Below, in pieces: positions 57,706 to 64,000 of a DNA stretch of 64,000 nt. Both the position numbers and the translations under genes were made by a program. This stretch comes from Corynebacterium aurimucosum (GTDB lineage Bacteria; Actinomycetota; Actinomycetes; Mycobacteriales; Mycobacteriaceae): positions 2,232,001-2,296,000 of the forward strand of contig NZ_CP047048.1 of the NCBI RefSeq assembly GCF_030408555.1. Direction: 5' to 3'. The notes under the pieces were generated by a model that saw only the letters and a list, made by a program, of their open reading frames with translations, ran no database searches and was not told where the DNA came from. The stretch's first letter is position 1. Each line of letters opens with the position of its first letter.

Positions 57706-58467
57706 CTAGCCCGCAACAACCATCCAGATGGCTACCATGTGCACCACCGCCGCGGCAATCGTCGCGGTGTGAAAGTGCTCGTGGTAGCCATACCAACGTG
57801 CGTTGCGACCCGGCCACTTGAAGCCGTACATCAGCGCCCCCACTGAATAGACCACGCCACCCGCAAAAAGCAGCCACACCACGGCCGGCCCTGCGGAGTG
57901 CCACAGATTCGGCAACAGAGGCAGGATGAGCCAACCCAGCACGAGATAGACCACCACGTCCAGCCACCGCGGATGATTAATCCACACCAAGTTCAAGACA
58001 ACCCCCATGGTGGCGCCCACCCACGCAGCAGTCAGCATCCATAGCGCCTGCGTGGGCTCCAGCACGATGGCACACAGCGGCGTGTAGGTCGCCGCGATGA
58101 ACACCGAAATCGTCGCGTGATCAGCACGCCGCCACCACTGCACAGCACGCATCGATACCCATGGCCAGCGGTGGTACAGCGCCGAGACTGTAAAGAGGCC
58201 AACCACGCCGACGCCATACACCGTTACTGCTAACCCCTGCCACCACGGCAGCGTCATCCACGCAAAGGTAATCAACACTGTCGATGCGATCAGGGACGCA
58301 AGCGCAGCAAAGAGGTGACCCCAGCCGCGCGTTAATGGGCGCGGGCCGCGGTCCGCCATCCAGTACGTGCGCTGGATGAGCTGCTCTATCGTGCTATTTT
58401 CCTGCACAGAGCCTGATTCAACTGGAAATTCTTGCGGGGACGATTTCTGAGCACTGGGTGCGTTCAT
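57706..58467 (-). CDS. Hemolysin III / TrhA-family (PAQR-like) membrane protein
   Basis: A 253-residue protein with about 45 soluble N-terminal residues and seven predicted spans. PAQR metal-site motifs are present: SALYHRWPW, RRADHATISVFIAATYTPL, and HEHFHTATIAAAVVH near the C-terminus. The His/Asp set suggests zinc-dependent hydrolase chemistry. Bacterial members affect membrane lipid homeostasis; true hemolysis is unproven. I chose the ATG at 58467, with AAGG 8 bases upstream. Confidence 0.9.
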   Translation of the reverse strand: MNAPSAQKSSPQEFPVESGSVQENSTIEQLIQRTYWMADRGPRPLTRGWGHLFAALASLIASTVLITFAWMTLPWWQGLAVTVYGVGVVGLFTVSALYHRWPWVSMRAVQWWRRADHATISVFIAATYTPLCAIVLEPTQALWMLTAAWVGATMGVVLNLVWINHPRWLDVVVYLVLGWLILPLLPNLWHSAGPAVVWLLFAGGVVYSVGALMYGFKWPGRNARWYGYHEHFHTATIAAAVVHMVAIWMVVAG

Positions 58468-58649
58468 AGTGGGGGCCTTGCCTTGCCTGAGATGCGGGTC
58501 GTGCGCATAACGCATTCACTCCCAAAACTTACGTATCCGTAACTATACGGCCGAGCATTGCGGCAGACAAGGGTGGAGCGAAAGTTTCCTCCAGTTTTTC
58601 TTCCAATATTTGCAGCACGAGGGCACTGGCCACGTAAACTACCCACATT

Positions 58650-59687
58650 ATGCTTTCCTTTGTCTCACGCTCTCGCCGCACCGCGGCGCTGTTCGCAGCT
58701 ACCATGGTGGCGCTGGGAGCGGCGTCGGCAGGCGTCGGCTCCGCCTCTGCACAGTCCAGCACCATCGGCGAGGTTTCCTCGCGCGTGACCAACCCGCAGC
58801 CCTGGCTCGGTGACAAGGCCTTCATTACCTCTAAGCGCCACATGGGCGGCAACCACTGGGTGGTGGACGTCTGGTCCCCGGCCAATCATGCGGTGATTTC
58901 TAATAACGTCCTGCTCCCTGAGGGCGATAAGCCGCGCCCCTCCTTCTACCTGCTGCCCGGCGTGGAGGGCGGCCAGGCCGGCATGAACTGGATGACGCAC
59001 TCCGATATCCGCCACTGGGCCGTGGGCAAGAACGTCAACGTGGTGATGCCGCTTGGCGGCGCTTACTCTCTCTACACCGATTGGAATGCCGAGGATCCGA
59101 TCCTGGGCGTGAACAAGTGGAGCACCTACATGACCGCTGAGTTGCCCCCGCTGATCGACGCCGAATTCCACGGCACCGGCCGCGATGCCATCGGCGGCAT
59201 TTCTTCTACTGGCGGCGCCGCACTCGACATCGCCGGCCACGCCCCACAGCGCTACAAAGCCGCAGCCTCCTACTCCGGTTGTCCGGTGCGCTCCGGTGCA
59301 ATTGGTTTCCCTACCTCCACCGCGATGATTGCCTACGGCGGCGGCTCCTCCTTCAATGCCTGGGGCCTGCCAGGCTCCCCGCAGTGGTTCGAGCACGACC
59401 CCAACGCCAACCCCGGACGCCTGCGCGACGTCGAGGTCTTCGTGGGCTCGGCCTCCGGCACCCCGGGCCCCATCGATGGCACCAACAGCCCCGCCCAGTG
59501 GCTGGGCCCCCGCGCGGTAGAGATGGTGGCCAACCAGTGCTCGGAGGAATTCACCCGCAACGCCCGCAACGCCGGGGTGCGCGTGAACCGCTACTTCAGC
59601 CCCCAGGGTTCGCACACCTTCAACCTCTTCTCCCACCAGATGAAGCTGAGTTGGGACCAGACCATCGCCCGCACTATCGGCGCCTAA
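58650..59687 (+). CDS. Secreted corynomycolyltransferase (antigen 85/Cmt family)
   Basis: A 345-residue exported alpha/beta-hydrolase that transfers corynomycolic acid to trehalose or arabinogalactan in the outer envelope. The signal peptide ends near AGVGSASAQ (cleavage about residue 34-35). The body contains SFYLLPGVEGGQAGMNW (98-114), DW before the oxyanion region, the nucleophile Ser185 in GGISSTGGAAL, and the catalytic His in GSHTFNLF near the C-terminus. Compared with GLSMSGG in related enzymes, the elbow reads GISSTGG. No ribosome site is obvious. Confidence 0.9.
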   Translation: MLSFVSRSRRTAALFAATMVALGAASAGVGSASAQSSTIGEVSSRVTNPQPWLGDKAFITSKRHMGGNHWVVDVWSPANHAVISNNVLLPEGDKPRPSFYLLPGVEGGQAGMNWMTHSDIRHWAVGKNVNVVMPLGGAYSLYTDWNAEDPILGVNKWSTYMTAELPPLIDAEFHGTGRDAIGGISSTGGAALDIAGHAPQRYKAAASYSGCPVRSGAIGFPTSTAMIAYGGGSSFNAWGLPGSPQWFEHDPNANPGRLRDVEVFVGSASGTPGPIDGTNSPAQWLGPRAVEMVANQCSEEFTRNARNAGVRVNRYFSPQGSHTFNLFSHQMKLSWDQTIARTIGA

Positions 59688-59831
59688 GTTTTGACTGGTT
59701 GTCGCTTCACTGCAGACGCAAGCCCCCTTCATCACCACGACCACGAAATATACCCACTGCAGGATTTGATTCCACTAACCCTCAGCTAAACAACTAGATC
59801 TTCAAGGTTCACGTTTGCCCGAAAAAAGGGA
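59688..59831. other. AT-rich gap before the Abi locus
   Basis: No gene or clear terminator seen. Base composition falls here and stays low through the Abi gene, marking the left edge of a probable acquired segment. Confidence 0.5.
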
Positions 59832-59861
59832 TTGACGCATGTCAAGATTCTGCGGTAAAAT
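59832..59861 (+). promoter_or_regulatory. Strong promoter of the Abi locus
   Basis: TTGACG (59832-59837), 18-base spacer, TAAAAT (59856-59861). This is the best consensus match in the window. Transcription should start near 59867-59870, about 115 bases before the Abi start codon, leaving a long structured leader. Confidence 0.72.
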
Positions 59862-59867
59862 TTTGGT

Positions 59868-59984
59868 TAATAGTTCAGCCCGCCCGGTTCCCTTCGGAAA
59901 CACGGAGTGGGCTGGATCTCTATTTGCGCAGTCTCGCCAACACTGTCATCGTGGCAACACATCCCACCTCTAGATTGGCTTTTC
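59868..59984 (+). ncRNA. Structured leader/candidate small RNA upstream of the Abi gene
   Basis: The transcript predicted from the promoter begins a few bases before a long hairpin at 59876-59914. The outer stem is CAGCCC/GGGCTG, followed by an internal loop, then CCG-type pairs and a TTCC-CTTC-GGAA cap. A second possible fold, GCCAAC…GTGGC, lies at about 59936-59955, and little ribosome site is visible before the ATG. Structured RNAs have been described upstream of abiF genes elsewhere. Whether this is that family was not tested. It may be an independent RNA (antitoxin-like) or a leader that controls translation. Confidence 0.45.
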
Positions 59985-60944
59985 ATGTCTTCTACGCTCA
60001 AGCCAGCAGCGACCATTGGCGAACACATTCTTCGCCTGCAAAGCCGCGGCATGAAGATCGACAGAGCTTTAGCTGAACAATGGTTTTCACACGTCAGCTA
60101 CTACCGGCTTTCCGCCTATTGGTATCCGGCTAGACAGTTCACTGAAGACGGAACTAGCCGAATTAGCAGCTTCGTCGATGGTACTGACTTTGCCGACGTC
60201 GTCTCCTTATATGAAGCCGATCGGAAACTCCGTACCCTGATTCATGATGGTATGGAGCGAATCGAGGTTGCGATGCGCACCAAGCTCGTCGAGCTACTGT
60301 GTACTCGACACCCCAATGATCCTACTTTCTATCTCCGTTCAGACGACTTTCGGCCAAACTTTGACCACGTGTCGTGGCTGAGTACAGCGTACGGTCGGCT
60401 TGCGAGAGCGAAGAAGAGCGACGCCGTGAAGCACTACATTGATGAATACGGTGGACAGTATCCCATGTGGGTTGTGGCTGAAGTGCTCGATTTTTCGGAC
60501 ATTTCAAAGCTCTATGCAGGCTTAGGATCCAACGATCAACGGTCAATTTCGGAAGCGCTGAATATAAAGATCAACTTCTCTAGTTTGAATAGGAATCAGA
60601 AGCAAAGACTTACGAAGAAACATCCGCTGGCGAGTTGGCTCGAGCAGCTAACTGTCATTCGGAATACATGTGCCCACCATGGAAGGCTGTGGAATCGTTC
60701 ATTTGCTCCGGCTCCAACTGAGGTTATCCGGAACAATGGAAACCTACACATCCTTCCAGAGAATCAAAGTGAGAAGTTATTCGGCGCTTTGATAATCATG
60801 GCGCATTTACTGCGGACTGTGTCTCCTGGAACCACGTGGCCTGAAAAAGTAGTGGCCTTGTTAAATGGACACTTCCTCACCAATCCTCTTGTCGAAAAAG
60901 CCAGTATCGGTATTCATGGCAACTGGGATGAAGAAACAATTTAA
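59985..60944 (+). CDS. Abi_2 (AbiF/AbiD-like) HEPN abortive-infection protein
   Basis: A 319-residue protein of the Abi_2 family. The N-terminal block WFSHVSYYRLSAYWYPARQF (33-52) is the family mark. The C-terminal HEPN motif R226-NTCA-H231 (RX4H) in VIRNTCAHHGRLWNR is the expected RNase active site. Such proteins stop growth of phage-infected cells, probably by RNA cleavage, and are related to the HEPN nucleases of CRISPR type VI effectors. Base composition is clearly less GC-rich than the flanking genes, so transfer is likely. The ATG at 59985 was chosen because the longer frame starts within the hairpin. No separate protein antitoxin is seen. Confidence 0.87.
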   Translation: MSSTLKPAATIGEHILRLQSRGMKIDRALAEQWFSHVSYYRLSAYWYPARQFTEDGTSRISSFVDGTDFADVVSLYEADRKLRTLIHDGMERIEVAMRTKLVELLCTRHPNDPTFYLRSDDFRPNFDHVSWLSTAYGRLARAKKSDAVKHYIDEYGGQYPMWVVAEVLDFSDISKLYAGLGSNDQRSISEALNIKINFSSLNRNQKQRLTKKHPLASWLEQLTVIRNTCAHHGRLWNRSFAPAPTEVIRNNGNLHILPENQSEKLFGALIIMAHLLRTVSPGTTWPEKVVALLNGHFLTNPLVEKASIGIHGNWDEETI

Positions 60945-60949
60945 ATGAC

Positions 60950-60982
60950 TCGGAAAAGGAAAAGCCCGGCCGAAGCCGGGCT
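60950..60982 (-). terminator. Terminator of purL
   Basis: AGCCCGGC-TTCG-GCCGGGCT (UUCG tetraloop) followed by TTTCCTTTT on the minus strand (stem 60963-60982). A second small hairpin GCAGCG-TCAA-CGCTGC follows at 60986-61001. Confidence 0.9.
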
Positions 60983-61019
60983 GATGCAGCGTCAACGCTG
61001 CTGAGCGGAACTGCGCGTT

Positions 61020-63317
61020 TTACTCCACGACGGAGTTCGCGCCGACGGCGTGACCGAAGAGGTCCGGCAGGGTCGCCGCCCAAGCTTCGCGCAACTCAGA
61101 AACAGCAACGGACTCGCCGCCCAGCTCCAGCTCACCGTTGTCGGTGGTCTGGCCGACGACGACGGCCGGAACGCCGCACTCCTCGGCGCGCTGCAGCAGC
61201 ATGTCGACGCGGTCAGCGGTCGTTGCTACCAGCACTCGGGAGGCGGACTCAGAGAAGGCTGCCACGAAGGCGTCCTCGTGGACCTTAGACAGATCCAGGC
61301 TCAGGCCCACGCCGCTGCGCTTGGCCATCTCGAATGCAGTAACGGCGAGACCGCCTTCGGAGATGTCGTGAGCGGCGGTCAGGCCTTCGTTGCCCACGAA
61401 GAAGTCCGCGAGACGCTGCTCGTTGGCCAGGTCCACCTGCGGCGGCAGGCCATTGAGCCCGTCCTTCGATGCATGGCCCTGCTCGTGGGCGTTTACCTGC
61501 TGCCAGATGGAACCACCGAACTCATCCTTGGTCTCACCCAGCAGAACAAGGACCTCCGGCTCCTCTACGCGTCCAAGCTCGTTGCCGATGGACGTGTGGA
61601 CGTCGTCGATGACACCCAGGACGCCTACGACGGGCGTCGGCAAGATCGGCTCCTCGCCGGTTTGGTTGTAGAAGGAGACGTTGCCACCGGAGACGGGGAT
61701 GCCGAGCTCCACGGCGCCGTCGGCAAGCCCGTGCACGGACTCGCGGAACTGCCACATTACGTCCGGGTTCTCCGGGGAGCCGTAGTTGAGGCAGTTGGTG
61801 ATGGCGACCGGACGGGCACCGGTCACAGCGACGTTGCGGTAGGCCTCCGCCAACGCCAGGCGTGTGCCCATGTTCGGATCCAGCTTGGTGTAGCGCCCAG
61901 AAGCATCAGCCGATACCGCGATACCGCGGCCGGTCTCCTCGTCGATGCGCAGCACACCAGCGTTCGCGTGATGGGACTGCACGGTGTTGCCGCGCACGTA
62001 GCGGTCATACTGCTCGGTGATGAAATCACGGGAGCACAGCGCCGGGGAGGCCACGAGCTTCTTCAGCGCCACGGTAAGGTCCTGCTTCTCGACGCCCTTG
62101 AACTCCTGCAGCGCATCCTGCCACTCCGGGCGGGCGTAGGGGCGGTCGTAGACCGGGGCCTCGTCCGCGATGGTGCCGGCCGGGGCATCCACAACGACCT
62201 CGCCTTGGTGGCGAATGATGAGGTGCTTACCGGTGGTGACCTCACCAATCTCAGCGCAGGTGACATCCCACCGCGCGCAGATCTCCTTGAACTTCTCCAC
62301 GTTCTCCGGGGTCACCACAGCACACATGCGCTCCTGGGACTCGGAGGCGAGGATCTCTGCGGCGGTCATGTCCTTGGCACGCAGCGGGACGTTGTCCAGG
62401 TTGATCTCCATGCCGCCATCACCGGCGGCGGCCAGCTCGGAGGTGGCGCACGCCAGGCCCGCGCCGCCCAAGTCCTGGATGCCCACGACGATGCCGGACT
62501 TGTACAGCTCCAGGCAGCACTCGATGAGGACCTTCTCCGCGAACGGGTCGCCCACCTGAACGGCCGGCAGCTTGCGCTCCGCGCCGTCCTCGAAGGTGTC
62601 AGAAGCCAACACGGACACGCCACCGATGCCATCGAGGCCGGTGCGCGAGCCGAAGAGCATGACCTTGTTTCCAGTACCGGAGGCGAAGGCCAATTTCAGG
62701 TCCTCCACCTTCAGCGTTCCCACGCACAGCGCGTTAACCAGCGGGTTACCAGCATAAGACTCATCAAAAACGGTTTCGCCGCCAATGTTGGGCAGGCCCA
62801 AGCAGTTGCCGTAGTGCGAAATACCGCCAACCACGCCAGGCAAAACGCGCTTGGTGTCGGGGGCATCCGCCGGGCCGAAGCGCAGCTGGTCCATCACGGC
62901 AATCGGGCGAGCGCCCATGGCCATGATGTCGCGGACAATGCCGCCCACGCCGGTGGCCGCACCCTGGTGCGGCTCCACGTAGGAGGGGTGGTTGTGGCTT
63001 TCCACGCGGAAGGTCACCGCGTTGCCGTCTCCGATATCCACCACGCCGGCGTTCTCACCGATGCCGGCGAGAATCTTGGAGCCCATCTCCTCAGTCATGG
63101 TCTCACCGAAGTAGCGCAGGTGCGTCTTGGAGGACTTATAAGAACAGTGCTCCGACCACATCACCGAGTACATGGTCAGCTCGGCATCGGTCGGGCGGCG
63201 GCCCAGGATCTCGCGGATGTGCGCGTACTCGTCATCCTTCAGGCCCAACTCGCGGTAGGGCTGCTCCAGCTCAGGCTGCGCGGCTGCTTGCTCGACGGTG
63301 TCGTTGTGTACGGTCAT
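61020..63317 (-). CDS. purL: Phosphoribosylformylglycinamidine synthase subunit PurL
   Basis: Synthetase subunit converting FGAR to FGAM with ATP and glutamine-derived ammonia. The 765-residue product is the short, PurS/PurQ-dependent form. [15 protein letters not shown] (about 56-70) holds the catalytic His. [33 protein letters not shown] follows at about 107-140, then the repeated AIRS domains with [11 protein letters not shown] and [10 protein letters not shown]. It lies 28 bases downstream of purQ. purS is expected just outside the window. Confidence 0.97.
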   Translation of the reverse strand: MTVHNDTVEQAAAQPELEQPYRELGLKDDEYAHIREILGRRPTDAELTMYSVMWSEHCSYKSSKTHLRYFGETMTEEMGSKILAGIGENAGVVDIGDGNAVTFRVESHNHPSYVEPHQGAATGVGGIVRDIMAMGARPIAVMDQLRFGPADAPDTKRVLPGVVGGISHYGNCLGLPNIGGETVFDESYAGNPLVNALCVGTLKVEDLKLAFASGTGNKVMLFGSRTGLDGIGGVSVLASDTFEDGAERKLPAVQVGDPFAEKVLIECCLELYKSGIVVGIQDLGGAGLACATSELAAAGDGGMEINLDNVPLRAKDMTAAEILASESQERMCAVVTPENVEKFKEICARWDVTCAEIGEVTTGKHLIIRHQGEVVVDAPAGTIADEAPVYDRPYARPEWQDALQEFKGVEKQDLTVALKKLVASPALCSRDFITEQYDRYVRGNTVQSHHANAGVLRIDEETGRGIAVSADASGRYTKLDPNMGTRLALAEAYRNVAVTGARPVAITNCLNYGSPENPDVMWQFRESVHGLADGAVELGIPVSGGNVSFYNQTGEEPILPTPVVGVLGVIDDVHTSIGNELGRVEEPEVLVLLGETKDEFGGSIWQQVNAHEQGHASKDGLNGLPPQVDLANEQRLADFFVGNEGLTAAHDISEGGLAVTAFEMAKRSGVGLSLDLSKVHEDAFVAAFSESASRVLVATTADRVDMLLQRAEECGVPAVVVGQTTDNGELELGGESVAVSELREAWAATLPDLFGHAVGANSVVE

Positions 63318-63345
63318 TGTTTCTCCTTATAACCGTCGGCGCGGG

Positions 63346-64000
63346 TTAAGCGACGACCTTGAGGGCGGACACAAACAAACCCAGACCGTCGGTGGACGGG
63401 CCGGTAAGAAGATCGATGGCGTGCTCTGGGTGCGGCATCAGCCCCACCACGTTGCCGGCCTCATTGGTGATGCCGGCGATGCCGTTGATGGAGCCGTTGA
63501 AGTTATCGGTATAACGGAAGACCACGCGGCCCTCGCCCTCCAAGCGTTCCACGGTCTCCGCATCCGCCTGGAAGCGGCCCTCGCCGTGCTTCGCCGGAAT
63601 CAGGATTCGCTGGCCCTGCTCAAACTCACTGGTCCAGGAGGTCTGCGCGTTCTCCACCTCGAGGTAGGTATCCACACAGTGGAAGTGGAGTCCCTGGTTG
63701 CGAGTCAGGGCGCCAGGCAGCAAGCCAGCCTCCGTCAAAATCTGGAAGCCGTTGCAGATGCCGAGCACCGGCATGCCCTTATTCGCTGCTTCCACCACCG
63801 CGCGCATCACCGGGGCCAGCGCCGAAATAGCGCCGGAGCGCAGGTAGTCACCGTAGGAAAAGCCACCGGGGACAACGACGGCGTCCACTCCTCGCAGGTC
63901 TTCATCCGCATGCCACAGGGACACGACGTCGGCGCCGGCGGTGCGGGCGGCGCGGGCCGCGTCGACGTCGTCAAGCGTGCCGGGGAAGGTAATAACGCCG
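63346..64000 (-). CDS. purQ: Phosphoribosylformylglycinamidine synthase subunit PurQ (partial)
   Basis: Glutaminase subunit supplying ammonia to PurL. About 218 C-terminal residues are present; the start lies just beyond the right edge. The readable part begins [22 protein letters not shown] and contains the class I nucleophile Cys in [10 protein letters not shown] and the catalytic His-Glu in [22 protein letters not shown] is the oxyanion region. The gene order purQ-purL on the minus strand is standard. Confidence 0.96.
   Translation of the reverse strand, partial: GVITFPGTLDDVDAARAARTAGADVVSLWHADEDLRGVDAVVVPGGFSYGDYLRSGAISALAPVMRAVVEAANKGMPVLGICNGFQILTEAGLLPGALTRNQGLHFHCVDTYLEVENAQTSWTSEFEQGQRILIPAKHGEGRFQADAETVERLEGEGRVVFRYTDNFNGSINGIAGITNEAGNVVGLMPHPEHAIDLLTGPSTDGLGLFVSALKVVA

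Noticed and set aside
61050..63332. A 760-codon plus-strand open frame opposite purL
   Set aside because: It is the antisense shadow of purL, produced by high GC codon bias; its translation resembles no family and purL motifs are intact on the other strand.

Overview
This window is chromosomal DNA of a Corynebacterium (Actinobacteria, high GC). The evidence is mycolic-acid-layer and mycothiol genes (an antigen-85-type corynomycolyltransferase, mshD, an LmeA-like protein), RamA, succinyl-CoA:acetate CoA-transferase actA, and gene order shared with C. glutamicum (ramA-cysK-cysE, actA, phoU, pstBACS, mshD) and with Mycobacterium (pabC, nitrobindin-like, DUF3073, purM, purF, sterol-carrier gene; and htdX-fabG4 next to fadA2-fadE). 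The species cannot be fixed from this sequence.

Layout. 1-1.9 kb: the nrdHIE class Ib ribonucleotide reductase operon (minus) with two tandem NrdR boxes, then a zinc-free L36 gene. 2-6.8 kb: sugar transporter, nadE, an HNH/DUF222 protein and a fructosamine-kinase-like gene. 6.8-10.4 kb: tRNA-Ala and a minus-strand group pgm - two MauE-like membrane proteins - DsbA-like thioredoxin. 10.4-14.5 kb: the crcB fluoride-channel pair and a MacB-type ABC exporter. 14.5-17 kb: crtB-crtI carotenoid genes. 17-19.6 kb: an unknown gene, mgtE and an aminotransferase remnant. 19.8-25.6 kb: a complete rRNA operon (minus). 25.7-29.8 kb: murA (Asp in place of the catalytic Cys), ramA, cysK, cysE. 29.8-32.8 kb: a GNAT gene and a tRNA cluster (Phe, Asp, Asp, Glu, Lys) split by a complete IS256/IS1249-type element with an 8-bp target duplication; csoR lies inside the cluster. 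32.8-40.8 kb: actA, dusB, phoU and pstSCAB. 40.8-46.9 kb: mshD, LmeA-like, lipid kinase, nitrobindin-like, pabC, ygfZ, DUF3073. 46.9-51 kb: purM-purF-sterol carrier operon and a double-hotdog thioesterase. 51-57 kb: a fatty-acid module (MaoC hydratase, FabG4, thiolase, acyl-CoA oxidase-type FadE) with a dyad-rich control region. 57-61 kb: a hypothetical gene, hemolysin III, mycolyltransferase, and an AT-richer Abi_2/HEPN abortive-infection gene with its own strong promoter and a structured 5' RNA. 61-64 kb: purL and a partial purQ.

Most of the window is conserved core metabolism: purines, phosphate, cysteine, acetate, DNA precursors, envelope. The accessory parts are the IS, the HNH gene, the aminotransferase remnant and the AbiF-like locus at 59.8-60.9 kb. 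The last is the best candidate for an under-described system: a promoter, a stable RNA hairpin and an RX4H HEPN protein together look like an RNA-controlled defence or toxin unit.
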